Shown here piece by piece: positions 21,994 through 32,600 of a stretch of 64,000 nt of DNA. Source of the DNA: Miscanthus floridulus (taxonomy: Eukaryota; Streptophyta; Magnoliopsida; Poales; Poaceae). The stretch's first letter is position 1; each line of letters begins with the position of its first letter. Position numbers and translations under genes: made by a program. The stretch is from contig NC_089581.1 of NCBI RefSeq assembly GCF_019320115.1, positions 66,296,033-66,360,032 on the forward strand. Direction: 5' to 3'. A model generated the notes under the pieces. It was not told the DNA's origin. It made no database searches and was given only the letters and a program-made list of their open reading frames with translations.

Positions 21994-22659
21994 GAGTGGC
22001 ATTGGTTGGCTGGGAGTGTTGGAGTACTTTTGTGTGAGTTGAGAGTGGATGTGTCCCTCACTCACTTGCTTAGTTTTCATTTGAACATTTGAACAATGGT
22101 CTGTAATAACTATGTAAGATTAAGACATTTGGAGCTGGCTGCACTCTTTTTTCCTGCCTAGGGTTTCTCACAAAGGTGAGTTTTATCTAGGTAGGTTTTT
22201 AATGAGGCAGCATTGCACAAAATAGCTTTTTTTGATATTTAAATCTGTTGTCTTCATCTTGCTGTTGCTGCTGTTTATTGCCTAAGTGTCCTAAATGGCT
22301 AAGTGTGAAAAAATTGTGTTGGTCAAAATTCATACTTATGTGTTCATTGTTGAAAAAAATGGATTGAGATGTTTATTTGGAGGTGTTTTAGATTTAACGG
22401 ACTGTGGGCTGGCACGACCTGCTATTTTTGTCGTGCCTCACGGGCCAGCACGACACGAAAAATGGCCCACAGGCCCGTGCCTGGGCCGAAGGCCAGGCCC
22501 GCAGGCCGATGAGGCACGGCCCGCAGGGCACGACGTGCCTCCTTGGCCGGATAGCCATCGTGCTGTGCCGGCCCGTGACCGTGCCATGCCGGGCTGGGCC
22601 GGCCCGATGCCCAGATATAAGAGAACGAGAGCGCGCGCTATACATGGGTCAGGAGGGCC

Positions 22660-23213
22660 GTGGCAGCGACGAACGGCACCGCCGGCAGCCGCGCCAGGCC
22701 GCACGCCGTGGTGATGCCGTACTCGCTGCAGGGCCACGTCATCCCGGCGGTGCACCTGGCGCTGCGGCTGGCGGAGCGCGGGTTCGCGGTCACCTTCGTC
22801 AGCACGGAGTCCGTGCACCACCAGATCGGCGCGGGCGGCGACATCTTCGCCGCCGTGCGGGGGCACGCGGGAGCGACGACGACGGAGGACGGCGACCACC
22901 AGGAGCTGGACGTGCGGTACGAGCTGGTGAGCGACGGCTTCCCACTGGGCTTCGACCGCTCGCTGAACCACGACCGGTTCATGGAGGGCGTCCTGCACGT
23001 GCCCCCGGCCCACGTCGAGGAGCTCCTCCGCCGCGTCGTCGTCGACCCGGCCACCACGTGCCTCGCCATCGATACCTTCTTCGTGTGGCCGGCCACGCTG
23101 GCACGGAAGCTGGGCGTCCCGTACGTGTCCTTCTGGACGGAGCCCGCGCTCATCTTCAACCTCTACTACCACATGGACCTGCTCACCAAGCACGGTCACT
23201 TCAAATGCAAAAG
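22660..23213 (+). pseudogene. UGT86A-like glycosyltransferase, exon 1 only (UGT1)
   Basis: This is a paralogue of the intact gene at 44895. The open part encodes the N-terminal acceptor domain with PYSLQGHVIPAVHLALRLAE (catalytic His), FVSTESVHHQI, YELVSDGFPLGFDRSLNHD and DTFFVWPATLARKLG (catalytic Asp), up to GHFKCK. It is collinear with UGT2 exon 1. Three defects are visible. The expected start codon is GTG (22660), and the nearest upstream ATG (22644) is out of frame. Four A residues precede the GTAACT donor, giving phase 2 where UGT2 has phase 1. No exon 2 (PSPG box) is found before UGT2. The hAT element separates it from its former promoter region. Exon-like identity to UGT2 suggests tandem duplication. 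Confidence 0.88.
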
Positions 23214-23391
23214 GTAACTTAGCTAAACTGATGAGATGGTGCTATAATAATTAATAACCTCATTGATCTCGATCTCTATCGCATATGTCGTCTAAAATTA
23301 AGCCTCGTCATTTGGTACCAGTGAAGCTGAAGCTGTTTTGATAAAAAAAACGTTTGAGCTTCTTGTATTATCGTGAATGGCTGAGACAAAT

Positions 23392-23513
23392 GCCCTATTC
23401 GTTTGGGCTGGTTTGACTTATAAGTCATGACTGAAAGTACTGTTGGCTGGTTTGGTTTAAGAGAAAAATACTGTTCGTTGGCTGATAAGCCAGATACGAG
23501 CAAACGAACAGGC
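23392..23513. mobile_element. hAT-type MITE
   Basis: A 122-bp segment begins GCCCTATTCGTTTGGGCTGG and ends GAGCAAACGAACAGGC. The inverted ends read about GCCTGTTCGTTTG. Inside are GACTTATAAGTCATGACTG and AGAGAAAAATACTG, usual for this grass family. It lies just downstream of UGT1 exon 1. Confidence 0.75.
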
Positions 23514-24577
23514 TGAAAAATGACAAATGTCCAGATAGCTAGTACAAGCTTGGTTTTTTCAGCTGCACGTGCGAGGCACTCCTTGTGAGAGCACCTTTCT
23601 AGGAGCTCCACGCAAGGAGCCGTTAAAATTTTATCCGCTGGCGAAGAAAGGTGTGTTGAACTACTTAAGAAGCTGGAGAAAAATATATACCAAACAAGAT
23701 CTAAATTGGCGCCATGTCTATATACAAGTATAATCATCAACCAAGTTGGACAAACCAAGCATCTCTATATCATTCCAGTACTAGTTGGTATATCCGGCGA
23801 AGAAGAGCCTCCAAGCCGGTCATTCTGGCCAACGTCAAGTAGCATACTCCTTTGATGTTCGATTTCAAGAACTTGTTAAATCATACATGTGCTATATTAA
23901 ATTTAAGTTTATGTAATTTAAATATACTTATAGCCAATATTACGTGCATATATCATATATAATTATTTATATGACTACTACTTTAGTAACGCTTGAAACG
24001 GTACAAGGGCATATAGGTTTGAAGGGGAAAAACCCCAAAACGGTCACTAAAATGGTGTCCTTTAAAAAGAACTCTGAAGCTAAAAATAAAATAATGCTAT
24101 CTGGAATATGTTCCAGCACTGGTGCTAAGGCATGTGTAACTCTGTTTCATTATCTAGGTTTACATTTACATAAATAGTACATATGAGATGAGTTGAAATA
24201 CAGTTTGAGGACAAAGTGAGGGACACGCCACAGGACTGAACAGAGGCTGACGATATGAAACGCATGACGAGAGGGAGAGCAGCCCCTAACCAGTCGATGG
24301 GAGACACGGACCGCTGCCTCGATTCTCCAACGCTTTTCTTTCGCCCACGCCCAAGCAGTTCCTGCCAAAAACCGATCTGCGCTGCATGCTCCTCAACTAA
24401 AGCCAACGCAGTTGGAGGACCAGGACTACTCCAGGAGCGGCGCAGATCGATCCACCCGGTCGCCATCTGGGCCACACACTGATGCCTCCTTGGGTCTGTA
24501 TTCTTCAGAATCATCCAATCTCACTGACGGCTCACGTCGGCACGTCGCTAGCCGGTCGCCCAGGGCGCTGAGCATCG

Positions 24578-24712
24578 GCCTGTTAGTTTGGCTGTGACTC
24601 GTCGTAAACGATCGTAAATTTCTAGCTAGAATAGTATTTTTCTTTTACACAAACCAGCCAGCAGTACTTCTTCACGAATCAGCAATGATACGAACCAGCC
24701 AACCGAACAGGC
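24578..24712. mobile_element. hAT-type MITE
   Basis: A 135-bp segment begins GCCTGTTAGTTTGGCTGTG and ends CAGCCAACCGAACAGGC, with inverted ends. The interior contains GTAAACGATCGTAAATTTC and ACAAACCAGCCAGCAGTAC, characteristic of an abundant Andropogoneae MITE. No matching 8-bp duplication was found in the present flanks. Confidence 0.75.
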
Positions 24713-25426
24713 TAAGTACAGGTACAGTGCACATCAGCGTCTAGGAGACGACTGAAACGTTGCTTGCCAGTCACTACTCATCACTAATCTTAATGCGATT
24801 CCAATTCAGTCTGTTTCGGACGATCGATGCAAACAGTCCGTTTGAGATTGCTTAGCCTTCCGTCCTAATGAGACTCGAACCCCTTGGATTTGATGGCATT
24901 TTTTTGAACGTTGCATGCACGTCTAACAAATCACTCGATTCACTATTCATTCTTTTGATAGTTGATGACACGAACCATTTTATACCATGTGTGTATCTCT
25001 GTTCTCAACTGTGTCTCTTCGTCATACAATCTTATTGTTTGCTTCAGCCAGTTCGTCACCACCCTTGCCCTTGGCCTTATTAGGGCCTCTTTAAGGACAC
25101 TCTCAACATAAAAATTATTCTCTCCGTCCTATTATAATATAATATAAATAATAATGTATCCAAACAATTATAGGACAGATTGCGAAGCAAAACAAATGAC
25201 GCATGTAACTCTTCTTTAATTGCAGAGAGATTTTGTGCTTACTGTTTTTTGAATCTGCTAGTTGACAGTAATGACAAGTACGCATATTATTGGTAGTTTT
25301 AGGGAGTTAATTCACCTAGAATACCTTATAATTTAAAACAATTTTTAAATGCTTCAGTACCTTATATTTTAGAATAAAATGAAGTAGATGGTTTCTATGT
25401 TCTTTACACTATTACAGATTTGGACA

Positions 25427-25665
25427 TCACTGTCGGATTTGTGAGATCCGGCAGTGATGTATCTTCACCGTCGGTTATGAGCTTGAAAATGAGAAAATAA
25501 TTGGGTATGGGTTAAAACTGGCAGTGAAGAACCATATCACTGCCGGTTTGTGGCTTGAGCCGGCAGTGTTTTGGTGGCCCCTTATCACTGCCGGTTCAAG
25601 CAAAGAGCCGACAGTGATTGTGATCTATCACTGTCGGTTCTAACCAAGAACCGATGGTGATAAGC
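25427..25665. repeat. 5' subterminal hairpin repeats of the CACTA element
   Basis: About five imperfect inverted pairs of the form CACTGCCGGTT...AACCGGCAGTG occur in 240 bp (for example ATCACTGCCGGTTTGTGGC with its partner GCCGGCAGTG). In CACTA elements such motifs bind the TNPA-type protein and act with the TIR in transposition. Confidence 0.9.
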
Positions 25666-26280
25666 CTACAGCACAAAAAAAAGTTGCAGCCGTCCTCTTC
25701 TTCCTCCTCTCTTCCATCCCGAGAACAGAGGCGCACGTTTGGGCCCTTCCCTCTATTGTTGTGGCTGCTCTTCACCATGAAGCAAGCGCTTGGATTTTGA
25801 AGAATGGCTGGATCTTTTTGCTTTAAGGTTAGTAACAAACATCTACTCCTTTGATTTTGTTGCTACATTGCTTGATTCTCATTCTAATTCTTTCTCCATT
25901 CTAGAGAGCACTTTTCCAATTGGACATTTGTGCAAGGCTCAAATTATGGTGAATCCATCATCTAAAAGGTTAGTGTCTATGAATACATTTAAATTCCTAA
26001 CTAATTATTTCATGGTGGTCAAGATCATCATTGTTAGTATGTGATGCTATAATTAGTTCTTAGAAGTAGAGTAGAATAGTTGTTCTTCATTATTATGCAA
26101 TAATTGTTTTTACTACGATTTTCAATTTACATGGCTCGGACTACCAATTTTAATTTTCCAATAATTAGTGTACAATAATATTTTTTAAAAATAGTACTTT
26201 CGAGCTACAATTGTTGTTCATGAAGCTCGATTTCTTATTAATTCTTTATATTTACTGTCTCAGTATTTTTTTGTGCAGAG

Positions 26281-29200
26281 ATGGAGCGAGAGTGGATGCA
26301 TCTATCCCGAATAGACAAGCGGTACATGCATGGCGTCAACTAGTTTATCACCGATGCCAGAGCCCATGCTGGGAATGGGAACCCTGTCTTTTACCCATGC
26401 AAAGATTGCAAGAATCAAAGGAACTTTTGTCAAATTGAGTCTATATGATCGCACTTGATTACCAGAGGGTTCATGCCAAACTATACGATATGGACTATGC
26501 ATGACGAGGTTGGTGTGAATGTTCTGTAGGAAAATGATAATGATGTGGACATGCCTGACGTAGCCATCCACGATGCTGACAAGGAACCCGGTGTCAACAT
26601 AAAATCTATGACCACAGTTAATAATGTGTTTAGGAACACGCTAGCTGACGATACCGAGAATAACGATGGCATTTCTCAGCTGCTACATAATGCAGAGACT
26701 AGATGTCTTAGTGAAAGATAGCTGAGAAAACTAGAGAAAATAAGACAAGATGGCAAAATACCATTGTATAGGAATTGTCCAATGAGCAAACTGGAAACCA
26801 ACATCATGCTGTTAGAGTTCAAATCGGCAAACGGATTAAACGATAAAGGCTTCGATCAGTTGTTAGATATAATAAGGAAAATGCTCCTAGAAAAAAAATG
26901 AGTTACCAGAAAAGACATACTTGGCCAAGCAAATGATCTGCCCCATCGGCCTCGAGATTGAAAAAATCCATGCGTGTTCCAATGATTGCATATTGTACCA
27001 TGAAGAAAAATACAAAGACTTGGACAAGTGCCCCAAGTGTGAAGCTACACGGTACAAGGAAGAACAGTTAGATGAGGGTATCAAGACCGTTTGGTATTTT
27101 CCTATAGCTCCCTGGGTGCATAGGCTGTTTGCATGTGCAAAGTCAGCCAAGTTGTTGCGTTGGTATGGCGAAGAGCGTAAGAAAGATACAATGATGAGGC
27201 ACCCCGCTGATGGGCATGACTGGAGGACTGTCAATACTATGTTCTATAAGGACATCGGTGGAGAGGTAAGGCACCTTTGGTTTGCTTTGAGCACAGATGG
27301 GATGAATCCTTTCGACCAGGTTAGAAGCAATTATAGCACCTGGCCAGTGATGCTCTGTATATACAACCTTTCACCTTGGGTCTGTATGAAGCGGTCGTAC
27401 ATCCAGATGCCACTACTGATCCAAGGGCCAAGACAACCTGCGAATGACATCGATGTGTTTCTAGAACCAATGATCGATGAACTAGTGGAGATGTTTGAAA
27501 AGGGTGTGCCGGATGTTTGGGACGAGTACAAAAAGGAACATATCACGATCAAGGGAGTACTTATCGCTACAATCACCGACCTGCCAGGTCGAGGTTCGTT
27601 ATCCAGAGAGAAGACAAAAGGCTATACTGGATGTGTTGAGTGCTTGGACGACACCGATGCGGTAAATTTGCCAAATAACTCAAAGATAGTTTATATAGGA
27701 CACCGTAGGTTCCTACCTAAGGATCACCCTTACCGCAGGAATAGAAAAGATTTTAACGGTACTATTGAGAAACACTTAGCTCCAAAATATCGAGACGGGC
27801 CTGTGATACTTTCAGAACTCAACAAACTGGAGGTTGTCCTTAGGAAGGGGGACAATGCAGTAGCAGTGCCTGATGGGAGCGTTTGAAAGAAAAAAATCAG
27901 TTTTCTGGAAACTACCTTCCTGGCCATTTCTGAGTGTACGCCACTGTCTTGATCCCATGCACATCACTAAAAATATGTGCGCTAACACTCTTAACACCTT
28001 GATGGACACCGGGGGGACATCAAAGGATTCACTAGCCACACGCCTAGACATGCAACACATGGGAATCAGGAAGGAGCTGCATCCTGTGGAGCTAGAGAAT
28101 GGCCAGTTCGAACTTCCGGTTGTGTCATGAACATTAAAGAAGGAAGAAAAGCGTGCGCTTATTTGTTTCTTCAATGAACTCAAAGTCCCAAGGGCTACTG
28201 TGCGAACCCGAAGAGGCTAGTGAACATGAGAGAACTCAAGTTCAACTATGGCCCTATAAAGGCTCATGATTGTCTTGTCATTATGACTCAGCTGCTCCCT
28301 ATTGCCCTGCGTGGTATCCTCCCCCCAAAGGCCCGTGCCCCAATCATAAAGCTTTGCTCATTCTTCAACGCAATCTCAAAAAAGGTCATTGATGTGTCCA
28401 TGCTAGAGCAGTTGCAGCGGGACATAGCCGAAACTCTCGTTAGGCTTGAGATGTATTTTCCGCCAACTTACTTTGATATGTCATTACATCTGCTCATTCA
28501 TCTTGTTGACCAAATTAGAGCCCTTGGCCTAATGTACCTACATAAGATGTTCCCTTTCGAAAGATTGATGAATATTTTCAGGAGGTATGTTAGGAACAGA
28601 TTCAGGCCAGAAGGGGGCATAGTTGAAGGATGGTCAACAGAGGAGGCCATTGAGGTCTGCACATATTATCTAGACATCAAAAGGGTCAGAGTTCTAGAAT
28701 CTCGTCATAAGGGAAGACTACGTGGCAAAGGAACAATCAGGGAGAAATCTGTTACAGTAGACGATCATATTTCTTTTAGATAGTCATAGTTCACTATTCT
28801 CCAACAAGCCAAGAGTGTGATGCCATACATTGGTAAGCACAGGCAATCACTGCAAACTCTATATCCGAGCAGGTCACAGGCTTGGCTGGATAAAAAACAT
28901 AAGGAGGAATTTGTCAACTGGTTGCGATGCCGCTTGGTTGGAATAAAGTTGGGTAATCAACTGGATGCCTTATCTAAGGGACCTTCGAGTACATATCTTA
29001 AGTACCAAGGGTATGAGATCAATGGATTCACTTTTTACACAAAAAAGAAAGATGGAAAGAGCACATACCAAAATTGTGGTGTTCGTTTTGATGCTCACAA
29101 CAAAAATGGCAACGTGCAGGCGACATACTATGGTTTCATAGAGGAGATATGGGAGCTAGCCTATGGTCCATTGAAGGCAGCTCTTTTCACTGCCAGTGGG

Positions 29201-29619
29201 TCCGGCTCGAGGAAATCAACACTGACAGCGAAGGGTTCACTACCGTTGATCTCACTAAGACCACATACAGAGACGACCCTTTCGTCCTTGCAAGAGATGT
29301 TATGCAAGTCTTCTATGCAAGGGACAACAAGACAAAAGGAAGGCTAAAAGTAGTCCTAGAAGGGAAAAGGAAGATTGTCGGTGTCGATGGAGTGACGGAC
29401 GAAAAAGACTACAGGGGCTATCAGGAAATGCCTCCATTCGGAACGAACGTACCCCTATCTATCCTTCAAAAGAGTGACGAACCTGCTTACGTACGGCTTG
29501 ATCACAATGAGTCCCTCATTGTTGATGCACCTAAAGATAGTAATCATTATTCGGACATTGTTCACCATGTATGTAATCTAATTTATATTTTGTGCGCTTC
29601 TCTAAAATTAAATAATTGA
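26281..29619 (+). pseudogene. TNP2-type CACTA transposase, multiply disrupted
   Basis: The transposase would excise and insert the element. Translation probably began at ATG 26281, which follows an acceptor-like TTGTGCAG. Order: transposase-associated domain (MEREWMHLSRIDKRYMHGV, PCKDCKNQ, 26281-26500); after a frameshift in an A-run near 26895, the Transposase_21 domain (KCPKCEATRYKEEQ; MMRHPADGHDWRTVN; LSTDGMNPF; ANDIDVFLEPMIDEL; GHRRFLPKDHPYR; 26921-27886); after another frameshift near 27875, CLDPMHITKNMCANTLNTLM; a DUF4218-like part (28220-28783; FPPTYFDMSLHLLIHLVDQI, MFPFERLMN); and a DUF4216-like part (28817-29619). Stops at 26341, 26443 and 26527 are among several. The motifs match this family strongly. 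Confidence 0.92.
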
Positions 29620-29804
29620 CTATGTAATCAAATATTGAGATGATGTTCAAAAACACTATTATTTGATAATTATAGACCATTAATTAATTATCATGGAATT
29701 AAATAATTGAGACACAAATATTTGTATTATTTTATAAGAAATTATATGTATTTACGTGCACTAAACGGATAAAAGAAAAAACATAACCTAAACTAACATA
29801 ATCC

Positions 29805-30180
29805 TTAATGCTAGCGCAACGGTTAAGGCCCTATAATCTGGACCTCGAATTAATTAACTCCTGTTCAGAGGATAAAACAAAAAAGAAAATATACATTGAC
29901 GTACTCCCTATCATAGCACAGCGGTAAAAGCCAGGTACTGTGAAGCCTGCGCCCTTGGTTCGAATCCTAGGTGTGGCAAACTTTTTTTATATTTTTATAG
30001 AATTGTTCGAATCCTAGATGTGGCAAACTTTTTTTATATTTTTATAGAATTAAATGAACCTCAACTTAAACTATAAAAATGATAACAAAACGTTTCCTAA
30101 TGTAAATCCTCCTTTAATGCAGCGGTTAAGCCACTAATCCCTCTTTCTCGCTCCCTCGGTTCGAAACCCAGGCGGTACAA
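29805..30180 (+). repeat. tRNA-like (SINE-like) modules with Pol III box motifs
   Basis: Three short modules follow each other: about 29808-29860 (GCTAGCGCAACGGTTAAGG), 29907-29981 (CATAGCACAGCGGTAAAAG, then GGTTCGAATCC at 29957-29967) and 30108-30180 (AATGCAGCGGTTAAGCC, then GGTTCGAAACCC at 30158-30169). The last two have a B box and are followed by runs of six or more T. A partial copy (TTCGAATCCTAGATGTGGCA) lies at 30007. They resemble tRNA-derived sequences but do not fold as a complete cloverleaf by eye. They could be SINE remnants or captured organellar-type tRNA pieces. Confidence 0.5.
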
Positions 30181-30272
30181 TTTTTTTATTTTTTTTATCT
30201 AGAGCCCGCGGCAGTGGCACTGATTTAAAAAAAGAGCTGAGTGCCTGTCGCAGCGGCAGCTGTTTGTCAGGC

Positions 30273-30420
30273 CCATCACTGTTGGGTTTTTCTGAAAAAT
30301 CGACAGTGATACATGGAATCACTGCTGATTCTAAAAACCAGCACTAATGACCCCTATCACTGCTGGTTTTTTATCAAAACCGACAATGATATGAATATTC
30401 CCTCATGGACCAGCAGTGCT
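30273..30420. repeat. Internal CACTA-type hairpin array, first block
   Basis: Three to four inverted pairs with the core TCACTG(C/T)TGGTTTT...AAAACCGACAATGA lie inside the element, 12 kb from its right end. A TATA-like CCTATAAAATGG follows at 30472. Confidence 0.75.
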
Positions 30421-30510
30421 TCCGCTGATCACCACAGCAGGAGCACTACTCCCACCTACCGCGACAGCTAGCCTATAAAATGGCGCCCTGCTAAGGAGCC
30501 TCTCCATGCA

Positions 30511-30571
30511 TGTTGGTTTCAGCCAGGGCTTATCAGCCATGATGCATTGTTTTTCTCTCACAACAAACCAC
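30511..30571. mobile_element. Partial hAT-type MITE
   Basis: TTGGTTTCAGCCAGGGCTTA, TCAGCC and TTTTTCTCTCACAACAAACC match the MITE family at 18451 and 23392. The termini are missing. Confidence 0.5.
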
Positions 30572-31085
30572 AGATATCGTTATGCGTCGTAGTCCACCAA
30601 AATAGTGCACACAAGAGGTACTAGAAGAATGCTACTAAAGATAGGGCAACGCCAAAGATTGGAGATGCTGCGAGATTCACAGGGCCATCCGCTGTGGTGC
30701 GCATCTGGACTGCACCAAGAAAAAGGCCATGTACAACAGATGTATGGATTCATCGATGCCACCTTGTCATCTCCAACCGGTATAGCTCATAGACCACCTC
30801 GGTGCTGCTGTTTGACCCTAGTTGGTGCTAGAAGAATGCCACTGAGGTGGTTAAATTATAATGTGTTGATACACATTGATTGTAACATTGACCTGTACGC
30901 AAATAGGTCTTTATTATCATATATGGAATTTTAGTGTAAGGTCTTTGTTATCATATATGTAATTTATTTCTAATATTTTTGTTATTTTTGATGAATTTTT
31001 GTACTATCTAAATAAATATATCGTTGTTGTTAAAACTTTTCCACTGTACTATCTAAATAAATATATCATTTACATATATGCACCT

Positions 31086-31162
31086 TCACTGTCGGTTCTA
31101 TTTAAAAACCGGTAGTGATATTCACTTTCACTGTCGGTTCTATTTAAAAACCGGCAGTGATG
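31086..31162. repeat. Internal CACTA-type hairpin array, second block
   Basis: Two near-identical copies of CACTGTCGGTTCTATTTAAA with partner AACCGGTAGTG or AACCGGCAGTG occur. A TATA box stands 11 bases after the second copy. Confidence 0.85.
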
Positions 31163-31172
31163 TTCATGCCCC

Positions 31173-31180
31173 TATATAAA
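31173..31180 (+). promoter_or_regulatory. TATA box of the second CACTA transcription unit
   Basis: TATATAAA follows directly after two hairpin repeats and precedes a C/T-rich leader. It is the likely promoter for the downstream genes of the element. Confidence 0.6.
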
Positions 31181-31519
31181 ATAAACCGCTGGCCACATAC
31201 ATCGATCCCACCCACCCATGAACTCTCAGTCTTATTTCTCATGTTTCACTCTCACTTCTCAAGAAATCCACTCTCTCTCTACGTGATTTGGTTATGGCTC
31301 CTAGTTTTTTCATTGGTATTGATATGTTGTCTTCTCCAATATTCTATCTATATTCATTTGATCTATATTTATATTCATATTTCTTTGCATTCTATATTTA
31401 TATATATATTCTTATTCCTTGCATTCGATCTATATTTAATTATGTTGCCACATTTTACTTGGAAGAATTTTTTATGCATATATTTTATGTTCATATTTTT
31501 TTTGCATTTTATCGATCAG

Positions 31520-31699
31520 GTGGTATGAACAACGGACCTCCCCCACCACAAGAACCAGGTTTCCACCCTATCAATGAGCCATTCGCTCCTAATGTCGCCA
31601 TTCCACGATTCTCTGTTCTAACTATTGTATGAAATATTTTTCAACATCTTTTTATTTTTTGACGCTAACAAGTAAGTGTAATTAGTTTAATATCATTGT

Positions 31700-31790
<91 letters not shown>

Positions 31791-32600
31791 CATATATATC
31801 GTAGACTATATCCCCAATAGATTGGTTACGAACAGCACTTAGCTGGTTCTTTATCTCGAACATCGTCGAGAATACAACATATAATGTAAGTGGTCGGCTA
31901 TGGACTTGTGAACTCAGTTTTTCCATCCCTTTGAGGGGTGCAAATCATCGGAACCATATCCACGAGACGGGAAGACAGAGCCCGGACGTGATAAGCACCC
32001 AATTCAGTGACGTGCGCTTCTATTTAGAGGCACTTCGACGTGTTTGCTATGATGTGCCTGATTTCTCGCACTTCAAGGCACTTGCTTTGAATGCTGGTGA
32101 TATCCCCGTCCCACAAGCAAGCGAATGGTTTGCAACCGTGCAGATGTGGTAAAATGGTCACTTATACCTGAGTCGTAGTTATTTGTTGTTTATTATTATA
32201 ATAACATTCTCTAATTTTTTTATTTTTCTCCGCATGATTGTGCTCCAGGACCTTACCTATGTTGCATATGGCTTGTGGGCCATTCTAGACCAAGCTACGG
32301 AGTAACTCGGGTACGATTGGGACTTCTGCAATGGAAACCTCAGACAGCTCACTATAGAAGGATGTTAGTACTATATAAGGATTAATAACAGGGGCAGTAG
32401 TGATTCAGTAGGTTATATCTATGGCCGACCATTCTTTCGATATTGTGAGGCATGAGAGGGTGCACTCATACGGACATTGACCTTCATCGATACAAGCGGA
32501 TACATAATCCGTGACATCAATTACCATATATGGCTACAGAGGCATGTTAGTGTGCGTGGCCCGATCAATCCCGATAGTGATTTCGATAGTAATTAATGTT
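31520..32600 (+). pseudogene. Accessory CACTA ORF of unknown function, broken
   Basis: Exon-like blocks occur: after an acceptor (CGATCAG, 31520) GGMNNGPPPPQEPGFHPINE; at 31931-32152 a block with SPDVISTQFSDVRFYLEALR and PQASEWFATVQMW; and at 32249-32596 a block with TYVAYGLWAILDQATE, DWDFCNGNLRQLTIEGC and FIDTSGYIIRDINYHIWLQR. An AT tract of about 87 bp lies in the first intron. Stops interrupt the third block. I do not recognise the protein. Its position behind a TATA box and hairpin repeats suggests an element-encoded gene. Confidence 0.5.
31703..31789. repeat. (AT)n microsatellite, 87 bp
   Basis: Uninterrupted AT dinucleotides within the accessory ORF region of the CACTA element. Confidence 0.97.

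Larger units (their letters stand above)
18832..22627 (+). mobile_element. hAT transposon with 8-bp target duplication
   Basis: The element spans 18840-22619 (3780 bp). It begins CATATCTGGGCA and ends TGCCCAGATATA, inverted repeats matching at 11 of 12 positions. It is flanked by identical AGAGAACG at 18832-18839 and 22620-22627, the 8-bp duplication expected for hAT. Both subterminal regions (about 18850-19080 and 22400-22610) are dense in GGCCC/GGGCC motifs, likely transposase-binding repeats. Between them lie a promoter, a 5' UTR intron and a transposase frame disrupted by two TAG codons. The element lies 40 bp upstream of the reading frame of the decayed UGT copy. Confidence 0.95.
23214..25403. 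other. Former UGT1 intron and intergenic DNA with two MITEs
   Basis: Apart from the MITEs at 23392-23513 and 24578-24712, no coding frame with a recognisable motif, RNA gene or UGT exon 2 remnant is seen. Confidence 0.5.

Noticed and set aside
22404..23222. Open frame of 272 codons over the hAT end and UGT1, plus 253 and 173 codons antisense
   Set aside because: GC-rich shadow frames of UGT1. They lack motifs and cross the hAT boundary at 22619.
29907..30180. True tRNA genes
   Set aside because: B boxes are present, but no full cloverleaf with acceptor stem pairing could be drawn by eye.
30442..30446. CACTA terminus inside the large element
   Set aside because: CACTACTCCCACC does not match the outer TIR beyond the first bases, and no partner TAGTG end was found.
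31157..31632. Frames of 123 and 114 codons rich in Ile, Tyr, Phe and Leu
   Set aside because: AT-rich leader and intron sequence. Only the short end after the 31520 acceptor looks coding.
31693..31926. 77-codon frame with an Ile-Tyr repeat
   Set aside because: Translation of the AT microsatellite.
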